Shown: positions 10,657-21,425 of the stretch, piece by piece | Layout of the letters: the number at the start of each line of letters is the position of its first letter | Numbering within the stretch: the stretch's first letter is position 1 | Source of the DNA: Brachypterus glaber | Lineage: Eukaryota > Arthropoda > Insecta > Coleoptera > Kateretidae | Direction of reading: 5' to 3' | Assembly: GCA_958510825.1 (NCBI GenBank) | Contig: OY294044.1 | Location: 38,427,816-38,491,815, forward strand | DNA: 64,000 nucleotides | Position numbers and translations under genes: made by a program | The notes under the pieces: model-generated | Told to the model about the DNA's origin: nothing | Databases searched by the model: none | The model's input: only the letters and a program-made list of their open reading frames with translations

Positions 10657-11534
10657 ACCCCCCCCCCCCTCTGTAACGCGGAGTAACGTTTCCGAGACCC
10701 CCCTAAAGCGTTACGTAATTCAAGAATCCCTTTCAAAGAGTCTTCCCAAGCAACAAAATAGGTAAAAAAGTAGATAAAAAGTCTAATTACACTAGGCAAC
10801 AAATCTCAACTTTTTTTTTTTGCCCCGATCGGAAAGTAAATTTTTCTTACTAATTCGAGGTCTTAGAAACCGAATCTGACCTTAGAAAAATTTCAGCACC
10901 TAAAATTTTTGAGATATAAGTCCAGGAAATAATTACGCTTTTTTTCAAAATCTTTAAAAAAAAGAGTAGGATATTGAAAATTTTAGGGTATATCAAAAAA
11001 AATACGAGGAACTCAAAAATATATATGCCAAGGATCTACTGTTAGAGTAAGTACGCGAAAAAAAAATAAAAAGCTTAAAATGAAAGTGCAGAGTTTACTT
11101 AATTGCTCTTTTGTGGTAAAACTATCAAATCTATATAAAAACTTTATGGGACTTAATTTGTAGATTATAAAATTCTCTACAAAAATATTTATACAAATGT
11201 TTTTTTATTTTTCTTAGTTTGTTCGTAAAAAGTAAATAAATGAGAAAGAAACAAAATTAAAGTACACAGTGTAAACTTTTTTCCAGAGCCCAAAAAATAT
11301 ATTTTTCTTATCAATTTAAAGGCGCAGAATCCAAATTTGACCTTGAAAAAAATTCAGCACGTCTTTTAAATTTTAGTACAGGCAGCTATGCCAATTTAAA
11401 AATAATGTATAAAACAAAATATTGGGTATTTTTTTTTTGCTTTTTTAATGGTTCTACATCATAAAAATGTTATTTTATTACATATGTGATATGAGATCTA
11501 TTGTGAATCCCCTGTATGATTTAGTCCACATCAA
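10657..11534. other. Non-coding spacer with degenerate repeats
   Basis: The segment opens with a C-run and a TGTAACGCGG block that also occurs near 7858 and 10320 inside the tandem units. Two diverged blocks about 450 bp apart (near 10840 and 11300) share TTTTTCTTA and CTGACCTTAGAAAAA-like text ahead of TTCAGCAC. There is no open frame of interest. Confidence 0.5.
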
Positions 11535-12257
11535 CCCAGATAACCAAAGTCTCCTGGGAAATCCAAAGGAAACGCGTCGCGTCAATAAAATGCTGGTAAA
11601 TTTCTTGCAACAGTAGGCCAATAAGTCGGAAGTACAAAACCTTGCCCGTCAGTTGCATGCTAATTGCAAGAAAAATGTTTCCACTCAAGTTGAACGCGCA
11701 TTTTAAATAGTTTCTGATCAACAGTTGTATGCAAACGGGGTGCAACCTACGGGCAACACATTTCCTACAATACGATGGAGCCCGTTTTCTGCAACTTACC
11801 TTAAATCAGAGACTCTGCTCAAATGCAGAAGAGAACCGCGCTTGCGCAAGAGAGGCTCCGCTTTGGCGGTATTCGCTTTCCTGATGCGCACTTTATGTTT
11901 GGTACATGTGTATTTGTTATATATATATATATATATCGACCACGAACTTGAAACAAGTGTGAAAAGTCAAATTCTGGAGCGACGGAAAACAGTTCTTAGA
12001 GTTGCTGTTTACTCTATTTTTAATAATTATAGCAATATAAATAAAGTGATGTAAGGTTAATTATCGTCCCTAAAGACGTTTTATCAAAAATTTCAGTTAG
12101 GAGGTATTACATGTTCATAAACGATATGGTGTTAATATGCTGTGATTGCTAGCGAGAAAACTACTAATGTCATCAATTTGTAGCAGTATATATCTAAAAG
12201 GTATGTTTTATGCATGTCACAACTATTTTTACTCGAAATTCCGTAAACTCTAAAGTA

Positions 12258-12372
12258 TATTCATCCAAGCAAAAAACCCATAAAAACAATTTTAACAATT
12301 AAAACATTTGTCATTTTTTAATTGTTAATTGTTAAAATTATTTTGATGGAGTTTTTTGCTTGGATGAATATA
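12258..12372. mobile_element. Foldback MITE inside the left arm
   Basis: The ends read TATATTCATCCAAGCAAAAA and its near-perfect reverse complement, with an AATTGTTAAAATT-rich centre, so the whole 115 bp can fold into one hairpin. The start TA could be a target duplication. The same element is in the right arm at about 16622-16745. Confidence 0.7.
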
Positions 12373-12673
12373 CTATAGTCATTTTACATAATAGGTTATG
12401 TTAAACAACAATTTTGATGCGCATTTTTTACAAACAAATCTTCGGACAGGTTTTCATTGAATGCTGACAACATAATATTTCACAATGAAATTATAAAAAA
12501 ATATTTAACCTACAATGTTATGTTTAAAACATAATGTTTTTCAGCAATCTATTCGAAAATTGCATGAAAATTGTTGTGTATGATACTTAAATCGTTGAGT
12601 GAGGAGTTTGGACTTTTTTTTTGAAATTTTCAATCAACGCTTAAATTGTTTTTCACCTATGTGTTATTTGCAG

Positions 12674-12764
12674 ATCAATTTACTGATCAGTATATCAATA
12701 TGGAAAAATTCAAAAATCCGCCAAAAGGAACCATTAAAAAGAAATCCAAAAAAGAAATCAAGTC
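12674..12764 (+). other. Exon-like segment with ATG and splice sites (left arm)
   Basis: A 91-base segment lies between a good acceptor (TTATTTGCAG ending at 12673) and a consensus donor (GTAAGT at 12765). It contains an ATG at 12700 followed by 21 sense codons coding a very lysine-rich peptide, with the donor falling in phase 2. I do not recognise the peptide. The same segment with the same splice sites is kept in the right arm. It may be the first coding exon of a gene carried by the element, either its own or a captured host fragment. No downstream exon was identified. Confidence 0.4.
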
Positions 12765-12937
12765 GTAAGTTTTACGTACTATAATTACGTACCTAAGTTA
12801 GTTTAAGTGTGAAACGAATGCATATCTGTGATTTTATACGTATATCTTATATTTTTTGTAATAAAATGAAGTTTGCAGAAATTTGAGTATGAAAATTTAC
12901 ACCTTCTAAACCTCTTGCAAAAACAACAATAGCAAAA

Positions 12938-13438
12938 AATGAGGCGTTACTGATTTGGGGACAATTTCCGACAACGTAACGGAAACGCAAATGAATAAAT
13001 ACCCGAGGCGTTGAGAAACAAAGTGGCCTTACCCACAAAATTTTATATTGGGGTATTTTGTCCTTAAATGATACTATATATATAAAGTCGTGTCATCTTA
13101 AGAATGCGAATGCTGTCCGTAAGTAGTAGTGCCCTATATCGGCAATTTCCTATGGACGTACGGTGTATCTTACTTCAATCAATGTTTTAGCGCTCGCTTC
13201 GTGATACGACATAGTAATAAAAGAGATAGATAATATTAAGTTTGTCCCTGATAATTCCCACCATTTGCATTCTTAAAATGGCACCACTATAGTAACTATC
13301 ATTTTAGGACAAAATATCCCAATATAAAATTTTGTGGGTTAGGCCACTCTGGTTCTCAACGCCTGATTTATTTATTCAATTTCGTTTCCGTTACGTTGTC
13401 GGCAAATTTCCACCAATTCAGTAATTTCGAATAGGTAA
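12938..13438. repeat. Inner palindrome of the left arm
   Basis: A block containing GGCGTT, CAAAATTTTATATTGGG and TATTTTGTCC in the first half is repeated inverted in the second half, ending near 13438. The centre lies around 13190. The corresponding palindrome in the right arm is partly interrupted by the 15.2-16.0 kb inserts. Confidence 0.65.
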
Positions 13439-13448
13439 ACGATTTTAT

Positions 13449-13656
13449 ATGCGTTGCCTACAATAAGTATAAGCAAAAGATTTCCCGTCGGTTGCCCGTG
13501 GGTTACACACAATACGTTTCCAGGAAACGTTTCCGCCAACAGACCCGTGCGTTGTCCACAATAAGTATACGCAAAAGATTTCCCGTCGGTTGCCCGTGGG
13601 TTGCACACAATACGTTGTCAGAAAACGTTTCCGCCAATAGATAGCCAAATGGTGGC
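13449..13656. repeat. Two direct 104-bp repeats near the inner end of the left arm
   Basis: Two head-to-tail units each contain TGCGTTG, ACAATAAGTAT, TTTCCCGTCGGTTGCCCGTG and AAACGTTTCCGCCAA. They are about 90% alike. Short spurious frames run across them because the unit length is not a multiple of three. Subterminal direct repeats of this kind often act as transposase-binding sites; that role is inferred here. Confidence 0.65.
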
Positions 13657-13742
13657 ACCCACTTGAGAGCAAACAGCTACCAAACTAAGAGAACGAATAG
13701 TAGGCAACTGACCGACAAACGGACGGAATCTGGTTATCTGGG

Positions 13743-14680
13743 AAACTTTAGGCTTCCAAAGAAGCTAAAGAGCTTTTTGGGGGCTACTTGAAATATATCT
13801 ACAGGTCTTGGGTATACCTGTTCGAGAGCCTTCGAGCCTTTTGCGAGCAATGGCTTGCTGTTTTCGAGTATCTTTCTTGTTCGTTCAGGTTCATATTTTA
13901 TGAATATTTTCGCCTGTCTATCCTAAACATATTTTTGATCTCCTGCTTTCACAGCAGGGCTCTGGGGAGGCAAACGGGTCGCTTGAATCCCTTAGGGTCG
14001 CTTCAATCCCTTAGGGTCGCTGACACCCGTTGTTAAACTTAACTGACCTAAAATTGTGACTTATTGCATTTTTATAACTAGCAATTTAGTTGTATTTGGT
14101 ACTTACTGTCGCTCTTTAATTTGAATTTAATCTGCCTTTTATGAAATGACGAAATCATTCATTTTTTGTAAAACAAACTAATTTGTAGGTTAGGTAATTT
14201 CAATATAATACATTTATCGGAGGTGGTTTTACGTCTTCCGTTAAATTTCAATATATTGAGAACAAATCTCAATGTATCTTTTCAATATTGTTTTCAAAGT
14301 GGTCATGTGAATAGCAATTTTTCAGTTGACGTAAATGACTTTGCAATTTTTGTCAATATTGGCACAAATTTCAATCTCAATGGTACATGTGAATAGGCCT
14401 GACCAAACAAATACCGTGGGATTATAAAGTGCCGAACACTTTTTAATGCAAAACTGGCATTAGCGATGAGTAAAATGCAAGAAAGCTGTGTGCGTTTTAC
14501 TGGCCACCGAGTTGTTGTACGTAGCAATCACATGGGCTTGTCGCGCACAAACGAGGCGTGGCTTCAAACGAAGTATTTTCTTTTCAAATGGTTCCACACT
14601 TTATAATCGCTTTTTTTGGTTCTAACGCATCTTTGACGAGCTTTCACAAAGCTTTGACAAAGCGTAGTTTGGTCAGGGTA
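13743..14680. other. Spacer between the two CCCAGATAACC elements
   Basis: The 938-bp spacer contains a short direct repeat near 13977-14023 (GGGTCGCTTGAATCCCTTA, then a near copy, then GGGTCGCT). A possible MITE end, GGCCTATTCACATGT in reverse complement, lies near 14385-14400. I see no gene. The open frames at 13788-14036 and 14303-14527 have no recognisable features. Confidence 0.5.
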
Positions 14681-15460
14681 CCCAGATAACCAGATTCCGT
14701 CCGTTTGTCGTTCAGTTGCCTACTATTCGTTCTCTTAGTTTGGTAGCTGTTTGCTCTCAAGTAGGTGCCACCATTTGGCTATCTATTGGCGGAAACGTTT
14801 TCTGACAACGTATTGTGTGCAACCCACGGGCAACCGACGGGAAATCTTTTGAGTATACTTATTGTGGACAACGCACGGGTCTGTTGGGGGAAACGTTTCC
14901 CACGGGCAACCGACGGGACATCTTTTGCGTATACTTATTGTAGGCAACGCATATAAAATCATTTACCTATTCGAAATTACTGAATTGATGGCAATTTGCC
15001 GACAACGTATCGGAAACGAAGATGAATAAATAAATCAGGCGTTGAAAACCAGAGTGGCCTAACCCACAAAATTTTATATTGGGATATTTTGTCCTAAAAT
15101 GATAGTTGCTATAGTCGTGCCATTTTAAGAATGGTGTAAATTATCACGGACAAAATTAATATTATTTATCTCTTTTATTACTATGTCGTATCACGAAGCG
15201 AGCGCTAAAACACTAATTGAAGTAAGATACACCGTACGTCCATAGGAAATTGCGCTCACTCTAAAAGACTTCAACAAGAATATCAGCGAACGGCGAATAG
15301 TAACTTAAAATGTGTACAGTCAACATCTCATAGGCGCCGTGTTTTGTCATTTCATTCATTTTTTCTGTGATTTTATAAATATTAGTATGCCACTCGTCGA
15401 ATCCACACTCCAGCCGATATAGGGCACTACTTGATACGGACCGCATTCGCATTCTTGAGC

Positions 15461-15968
15461 TGCAGTGTAGCGGCAACAGTTATTTAACCAATCAGAAACC
15501 AGTATCCAAATCCCACTACTTCCAATTCCCCTCTGCTGCTTGTTTCAAGCGGCTGAAGTAGAATTGGATTAAACTGCTGCAGTGCTGTTGCGCCGTTTTT
15601 TAGGTTAGTTTTTAAAATTGTTTATATTAAGTTGATATTGATATAATTATATAGTACATTTATAACAATTGTTATTCTTTTATAGTTTATTTATAAAAGG
15701 TGGTATTTGTTTTATTCAAGTTTTATTTTTTTTTCGCCACCATAAATAAGTAACAGTTTGCAAATAAATTTTTGAGGAAATCGCCATCGCATTAAAAAAG
15801 AAGTAACTTTATAATAATTGTTGATTTATTCAATAAAACGTCGAATTTGGATTTTTAAATCAAACGTAACCTTAAAAACACTGCAGTGTAAATTGGTGCA
15901 TGTAGCCAGCAGTGTTGCGGCAACAGTTTATAGTCTGGAGTGGGGATTGCAGCCGCCACACTGCTGCG
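15461..15968. mobile_element. MITE-like insert in the right arm
   Basis: This ~510-bp sequence is absent from the left arm. It begins CTGCAGTGTAGCGGCAACAG and ends GCCGCCACACTGCTGCG, giving an imperfect inverted repeat of about 15 bp. Related GCAGTG/TTGCGGCAACA blocks also occur inside it. The target duplication is not clear, so the superfamily is left open. Confidence 0.5.
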
Positions 15969-16227
15969 TAAGATGACACGACTTTATAGTTACTATCATT
16001 TAAAGACAAAATACCCCAATATAAAATTTTGTGGGTTAGGCCACTTTGGTTCTCAACGCCTCGGGTATTTATTCATTTTCGTAGGTGTAAATTTTCATAC
16101 TCAAATTTCTGCAAACTTCATTTTATTACAAAAAATATAATATATTTTAAATATTTATGTACATACGTATAAAATCACAGATATTCGTTTCGCACTTAGG
16201 TACGTAATTATAGTACGTAAAACTTAC

Positions 16228-16318
16228 TACTTGATTTCTTTTTTGGATTTCTTTTTAATGGTTCCTTTCGGCGGATTTTTGAATTTTTCCATATTGATAT
16301 ACTGATCAGTGAATTGAT
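16228..16318 (-). other. Exon-like segment with ATG and splice sites (right arm)
   Basis: This is the minus-strand counterpart of 12674-12764. Acceptor TTATTTGCAG, the ATG at 16292-16290, the 21 codons and donor GTAAGT are all retained. The one codon change I see (CCA to CCG) is silent. The base before the donor differs (TA instead of TC). If the intron were not removed, the frame would stop at once. Confidence 0.4.
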
Positions 16319-16621
16319 CTGCAAATAACACAGAAGTGAAAAACAATTTAAGCGTTGATTGAAAATTTCAAAAAAAGTCAAAACTCCTCACTCAACGATT
16401 TAAGTATCATACACAACAATTTTCATTCAATTTTCGAATAGATTACTAAAAAACATTATGTTTTAAACATAACATTGTAGGTTAAATATTTTTTTTTACA
16501 ATTTCGTTGTGAAATATTATGTTGTCAGCATGTTTTTCATTGAAAACCTGTTCGAAGATTTTTTTGTAAAAAATGCGCATCAAAATTGTTGTTTAACATA
16601 ACCTATTATATAAAATAACTA

Positions 16622-16745
16622 TAGTATATTCATCCAAGCAAAAAACTCCATCAAAATAATTTTAACAATTAACAACAATTAAAACATGACAAATGTTTTA
16701 ATTGTTAAAATTGTTTTCATGGGTTTTTTGCTTGGACGAATATAC
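16622..16745. mobile_element. Foldback MITE inside the right arm
   Basis: This is the counterpart of 12258-12372 in the inverted arm, with the same GTATATTCATCCAAGC end and a slightly different centre. Its presence at the matching site in both arms dates the insertion before the arms diverged. Confidence 0.65.
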
Positions 16746-17514
16746 TTTAGAATTTACGGAATTTCGAGTTTGTAAAAATAGTTGTGACATGCATAAGACA
16801 TACCTTTTAGATATATACTGCTACAAATTGATGACATTTGTAGTTTTTTCACTAGCAATCACGGCATATTAACACCATATCGTTTATGAACATGTAATAC
16901 CTCCTAACTGAAATTTTTGACCAGTTAGCATTCAAACCTTCTAACTACGATATAAGCTAGAAATGTTTAAATGTAAGGCTAAAACATCTTTAGGGACAAT
17001 AATTAACCTTACACCACTTTATTTATATTGCTATAAATATTAAAAATAGAGTAAACAGCAACTCTAAGAACTGTTTTCCGTCGCTCCAGAATTTAAATTT
17101 TCACACTTATTGTAAGTTCATGGTCGATATAACAAATACACATGTACCAAACATAAAGTGCGCATCAGGAAAGCGAATACCGCCAAAGCGGAGCCTCTCT
17201 TGCGCAAGCGCGGTTCTCTTCTGCATTTAAGCAGAGTCTCTGATTTAAGTTAAGTTGCAGACAACGGGCTCCATAGTATTGTAGGAAATGTGTTGCCCGT
17301 AGGTTACACCCCGTTTGCATACCACTGTTGATCAGAAACTATTTAAAATGAGCGTTCAACTTGGGTGGAAGCATTTTTCTTGCAATTAGCATGCAACTGA
17401 CGGGCAAGGTTTTGTACTTCCAACTTATTGGCCTACAGTTGCAAGAAATTTACCAGCATTTTATTCACGCAACACGTTTCCTTTGGATTTCCCAGGAGAC
17501 TTTGGTTATCTGGG

Positions 17515-18237
17515 TACCTTTATTTTCATCTTTAGTAGGAACAGTACGACGTCCATAATCCGGAACTTTTTTTCAATGGTTGCAGTCCGACGTCGATAAA
17601 CCGAACCTTTCTACTTTTGCTGTCTGCAGTTACCACGATAACTCGAATACGTTTTAAGCTACTTGAAATTTGGTATGCAGCCTGCATAATGCAGGTGTAT
17701 TAGCGTCATAGCCCGGATAAGTTCGAACATAGACTAAAGCCAATTTTTTGTCGGGTCACCGGAACTAACCAGGTTACTGAAACTGGTTTTTGTGAGAATC
17801 GGTTACATACGGTGAGGGGAAGCGATGAAGTTACTAACCGGCAGTAACCGCGTCTAACACAGGTTCGGAGGTGAGTAAGATACGGTTAACCGTAAAAACT
17901 TAACCTATAAATTGTTTATTTATACCATAATTTACAGGCCTGTGGGAATTTTTCTCGATTTGTATGCAAAATGTAAAAAATAGAGTAGGTAAGGTATTTC
18001 AACTTTTATTTTCTAACTTCTAAGTGTTTGCTTATGTGGTTTAAAATTAAATTCTTATATAAAAAACTATTTAAACTTATCATTGTTGTTTATTACCTTC
18101 CCCATGAGCAAATAAACTTGGAAATGTAGTTTAAGTGCTTTTTCATCATATCCTATCCAAAGGAAATATAAAAAATATATACCTTATCAGTTTTTTGGGA
18201 GAAGTTAGGTTGGGTACTTGTCAAACCCTCAAGAAAA
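17515..18237. other. Non-coding spacer, probable decayed palindromic element
   Basis: A block at 17705-17760 that includes CAATTTTTTGTCGGG is weakly complementary to 18645-18715 (CACAAAAAATTGGCTTAAG). The pair may be the ends of a decayed 1-kb foldback element that was later hit by the MITE at 18246. No gene is seen. Confidence 0.35.
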
Positions 18238-18245
18238 TAATCAAT

Positions 18246-18574
18246 CATTGAGGTAGACAGGGGAGAGTGCCATTCGACCAGGCTGCGCGTGGACAAACTG
18301 TGCCGACAAGGGAGCTTTGTTTAGGAAATTTGAGTTTGCGCAGTTACTTCGACTTTGGTTTTTAAACTAACCTAAAATTTAGTTCACATGTATTTTTCAA
18401 GGAATTAGAGTGTGGAAAGCAGAAATTCTGTCTGACCGAGTGGCTATCTTTGTGTATTTCGAAGTGCGCAAGACCGTTAATACGGAATTTTAGAGAGAGA
18501 TAGATAGATGCGCGAATCAAAATCGGCACAAGAAATTTAAACGGCTCTGACACTCTCCCCACTCTACCTCAATG
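18246..18574. mobile_element. hAT-type MITE with 8-bp target duplication
   Basis: The 329-bp element has ends CATTGAGGTAGA and its inverted copy CTACCTCAATG, with further pairing through GGGGAGAGTG. It is flanked on both sides by TAATCAAT (18238-18245 and 18575-18582). An 8-bp target duplication and a CA terminus are hAT features. It encodes no transposase, so it would depend on a hAT transposase elsewhere. Confidence 0.8.
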
Positions 18575-18582
18575 TAATCAAT

Positions 18583-18934
18583 GCGTTTTTGTGAGAACTG
18601 TCGGTTATACGAATTTAGTGGTGGGGATAAAAACCGTACGGTTAACCGCTGTTTCCACAAAAAATTGGCTTAAGTAGAACTCTTTAACCAATGGTTCGAA
18701 GATGGGCAAAATCAAGCTTACCGAAAAGTACGTAACTGCGTTACTCGCTAATTTTGCGTCCCAGAAACCAATAAGTAGGGTTTTTGATTCTAAACAAAAA
18801 CATGAAAAGTCATTTTTTGCTAGAGCGCATACTTTTCTAGATAAAGCGATTTAAAGTCTTTAAACAAGTTTTTTTTTTTGATTTTACGGGTATACTGGAG
18901 TTCGTAGAATCTTGAAGTTCGGTTTTTATCGGTA
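18583..18934. other. Non-coding spacer
   Basis: It contains the second arm of the weak 17.7/18.7-kb inverted repeat and AT-rich sequence. No gene or RNA is visible. Confidence 0.4.
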
Positions 18935-19163
18935 CAATGAGAAACAAAAATCGACAATACCAAAAATCAAGATGGTCGACCCGTCAAAGTGACATTTTTA
19001 GAACGGAAGGTCGTTTGTATTGTACCCGTACAAACCGAATTTCAAGTTTCTACGACCTCCCGTTCGAAAAATGTCACTTTGACAGGTCGGCCATCTTGAT
19101 TTTCGCAATTGTCGATTTTTGTTTGTCACAGTACCCATATATAACGAATTTCAAGTTTCTAAT
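18935..19163. repeat. Dispersed palindromic repeat, copy 1
   Basis: Two inverted blocks (CAAGATGG, GTCAAAGTGACATTTTT, CGGAAGGTCGT against their complements) are separated by a short centre with TTGTACCCGTACAA. A shorter copy of the family lies at 55880-56016. There is no coding capacity. Confidence 0.7.
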
Positions 19164-19186
19164 ATTATAATAATGATATGCACCCT

Positions 19187-19421
19187 GAGAAATCTAGGCA
19201 ACACTGCAATACCCATAGTGCATCTTGATGTGAACAACCAATTAGACAAGAGACAATGGTGGTCGGTAAAAGTAACGCACACGTATAAAATATTAACTTT
19301 GTTATTACTTACTTCTAATTATTAATAAATGTTAAGCAATACAATATAGATAATTGTGTTTGTTTGTATTACTAGATGGTATAAGATCAATGGCTATATG
19401 CTACATCAAGTATATCTAATA
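19187..19421 (+). repeat. Probable 5' LTR of the copia element
   Basis: The right end is set by the primer-binding site at 19422. The left end is estimated at TGAGAAATCTAGG because the dispersed repeat stops just before it. No second copy is in the window, so neither length nor ends can be confirmed. Confidence 0.45.
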
Positions 19422-19435
19422 GGTTATGGGCCCAG
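19422..19435 (+). other. Primer-binding site of the copia element
   Basis: GGTTATGGGCCCAG is the sequence that copia-type elements use to pair with an internal stretch of initiator methionine tRNA (half-tRNA priming). Its position just after the LTR supports the reading. Confidence 0.85.
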
Positions 19436-19597
19436 TGCAAAAAGTGATAACAAAAGTAAACAAGTATAAACAGATATAAAAAGAAAAATGAATAATCATG
19501 ATAAAAAGAATTTTGAACAGAAAGATGCTCAAGCTAGATCCATAATAGTACAGTGCATTACTGATAAACATTTAGACTTGATAAAAGATGCAAAAAG

Positions 19598-19793
19598 TGT
19601 ATAATATATGCAACACATATAACATGTGTTGCCTCTATGTGTCCACAGAGTGCGCACTTTAGTTGTACACTCTTGGCGGGCTATGCGTCCGTAACATAAC
19701 CTAGTTATAATTATTATTGTAAACTCGTTACTTGTGTTTTTGAAATATATAATATTCATAGTATCTCTTGTTTCATTACATGAATATTATACA
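19598..19793 (+). repeat. 5' LTR of gypsy B
   Basis: This 196-bp LTR has perfect 10-bp inverted ends. It is followed at 19794 by TGGTGTCAGTC, the primer-binding site, in the form common to several insect gypsy lineages. Confidence 0.95.
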
Positions 19794-19826
19794 TGGTGTC
19801 AGTCTAGTTTAACACAGGTATATACA

Positions 19827-21425
19827 ATGGAACCAGGAATTTTCAAGCCACCAGAAGCATTGCAGCTTGATGGCAATGTGGCTGAAAATTGGAAGAAGTT
19901 TAGTCAAAAATTCGACTTGTTTATGACTGCCAGTGATTTAGATGGTAAGCCAGAATCAAAGAAAATAGCTGTACTTCTTAATTTGATAGGAGACGATGGT
20001 TTAGATCTATATAATACATTTGAATTTGAAGCCAACGTACAAAAAACTCTAGCCTTGGTAAAGCAAAAATTTGAGAATTATTGCTCACCCAAGAAAAATG
20101 TGGTATTTCAGAGATACCTTTTTAACAGTATTGCACAGAAAGAAGGACAAAATTTTGATAGTTTTGTTACCGAACTGAAAAAAGCAGTCAAGTTAACTGA
20201 ATATCCAAGCCAGGATGAAATGGTACGAGACAGAGTAGTCATGGGTGTTTTAGACAGAACAACACAGGAAAGGTTGCTAAGGGAGCCAGCATTAACCCTA
20301 GAAAAAGCAATAAACTTTTGTCGAGCTACAGAAGCTAGCAAAAGCCAGTCCGGGATCTTGCAAGGGCATATGGAAGTCAGTGCTATTAAGCATAGAGATT
20401 CTTGCAAACGCTGCGGGTATAAACATACACCAGAAAGATGTCCTGCAGATAATAAAACATGTGCAAAGTGTCAAGGGAAGAATCATTTTGCTAACGTATG
20501 CAAGAAAATTGTAGAAACAAAGAAATCAGATCAGAAATATGATACCAAAAAACAGTCAGGAAAGAAGAAAAAGAAGATATGTGAAGTGCAATATGAAAGT
20601 GAAAGTGAAGTGGAAAGTGAAGTGGAAGGAGAAAGAAGTGAAGAAAATGATTTTTATGTAGACCAGATAAAAAAAGGATTTCCAACAGACACAGGTGAAA
20701 ATATGTGGACAAAAAAGGTATTTATTAAAAATAAGGAGATAAATTTTAAACTTGATACTGGGGCAGAAATAAGCGTAATGCCTCATCACATTTTAAAAAG
20801 CCTCAATCTTGAAAACAATTTAAAACATTCAAATGTTTCTTTGATTTCTTATGGAAGTTCTCAATTTAAATTAAAAACTTTAGGAGAAATTGAGCTTTTA
20901 TGCAATGTTAAAGACATTATAAAAAATGTAAAATTTATTGTTGTCGAGTCAGATAGGGAAATTCCCTTATTAGGTTTACAGGACTGTATTAAGTTAAATT
21001 TAGTTAAGAGAGTAGATGAAATTAAAATGGAATTTAAATCCCTCAATGACGTCATTAATAAATATCCACAATGTTTTGAAGGTTTAGGATCATTCCCCAC
21101 AAAACATCACATTACTTTAAAAACAAATGTAACGCCAAAAATAGTCCCTATTAGACGTGTTCCACAAACACTTCATGAGAAATTAAAAGCTAAGTTAGAT
21201 GATTTGGAAAAAAATAATGTAATTAAAAAAGTTGATAAGCCCACACAGTGGCTACATCCTCTAGTGATTGTGGAAAAGCCTAATGGCGATTTACGCTTAT
21301 GCCTGGATCCGAAACACTTAAACGATGCTATACAGCGAGAACATTTTCTAATACCATCTTTAGAAGAAATTACTTCTAAATTAAATGATAAAAAATTTTT
21401 TACTGTTCTTGACATGATTTATTAA
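19827..21425 (+). CDS. gag-pol: Gag, protease and N-terminal RT of gypsy B (cut short)
   Basis: I take the ATG at 19827 as the start; the open frame extends upstream into the LTR, but that part is not gag-like. Capsid-like sequence covers the first ~180 residues. Two zinc-binding motifs follow (CKRCGYKH and CAKCQGKNHFANVC), then a Lys/Glu-rich linker. The protease shows LDTGAEISV and later LLGLQD. RT begins with RVPQTLHEKL and reaches the motif A aspartate in VLDM. The frame then stops at 21423-21425. The next frame resumes at TFGTPFGR, so about 20 codons between motifs A and B have been deleted. Gag and pol lie in one frame here, with no frameshift between gag and protease. Confidence 0.88.
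   Translation: MEPGIFKPPEALQLDGNVAENWKKFSQKFDLFMTASDLDGKPESKKIAVLLNLIGDDGLDLYNTFEFEANVQKTLALVKQKFENYCSPKKNVVFQRYLFNSIAQKEGQNFDSFVTELKKAVKLTEYPSQDEMVRDRVVMGVLDRTTQERLLREPALTLEKAINFCRATEASKSQSGILQGHMEVSAIKHRDSCKRCGYKHTPERCPADNKTCAKCQGKNHFANVCKKIVETKKSDQKYDTKKQSGKKKKKICEVQYESESEVESEVEGERSEENDFYVDQIKKGFPTDTGENMWTKKVFIKNKEINFKLDTGAEISVMPHHILKSLNLENNLKHSNVSLISYGSSQFKLKTLGEIELLCNVKDIIKNVKFIVVESDREIPLLGLQDCIKLNLVKRVDEIKMEFKSLNDVINKYPQCFEGLGSFPTKHHITLKTNVTPKIVPIRRVPQTLHEKLKAKLDDLEKNNVIKKVDKPTQWLHPLVIVEKPNGDLRLCLDPKHLNDAIQREHFLIPSLEEITSKLNDKKFFTVLDMIY

Larger units (their letters stand above)
11535..13742 (+). mobile_element. CCCAGATAACC element, left arm (2.2 kb)
   Basis: The arm begins CCCAGATAACCAAAGTC and ends TCTGGTTATCTGGG, so it has its own short terminal inverted repeats. 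AA flanks it on both sides. It is the inverted counterpart of 14681-17514, matching over nearly its whole length at what looks like about 95%. Inside are a 115-bp foldback element (12258-12372), an exon-like segment (12674-12764), a larger palindrome (12938-13438) and two direct 104-bp repeats (13449-13656). Motifs of the type TTGCCCGT recur near both ends. No transposase is encoded. Open frames of 60-110 codons here look incidental. Confidence 0.75.
14681..17514 (-). mobile_element. CCCAGATAACC element, right arm (2.8 kb)
   Basis: This is an inverted relative of the left arm. It starts CCCAGATAACCAGATTCC, ends TGGTTATCTGGG, and has TA on both flanks. It is longer because it holds extra sequence at about 15255-15415 and a 510-bp MITE-like insert at about 15461-15968. 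It has lost part of the second 104-bp repeat (near 14880). Since both arms share the 115-bp foldback insertion, the palindrome and the exon-like segment, those were present before the two arms separated. Confidence 0.75.

Noticed and set aside
13372..14956. Overlapping frames over the TTGCCCGT repeats (13372-13672, 14765-14956)
   Set aside because: They read through direct DNA repeats in more than one frame on both arms. The peptides are repeat translations with no domain.
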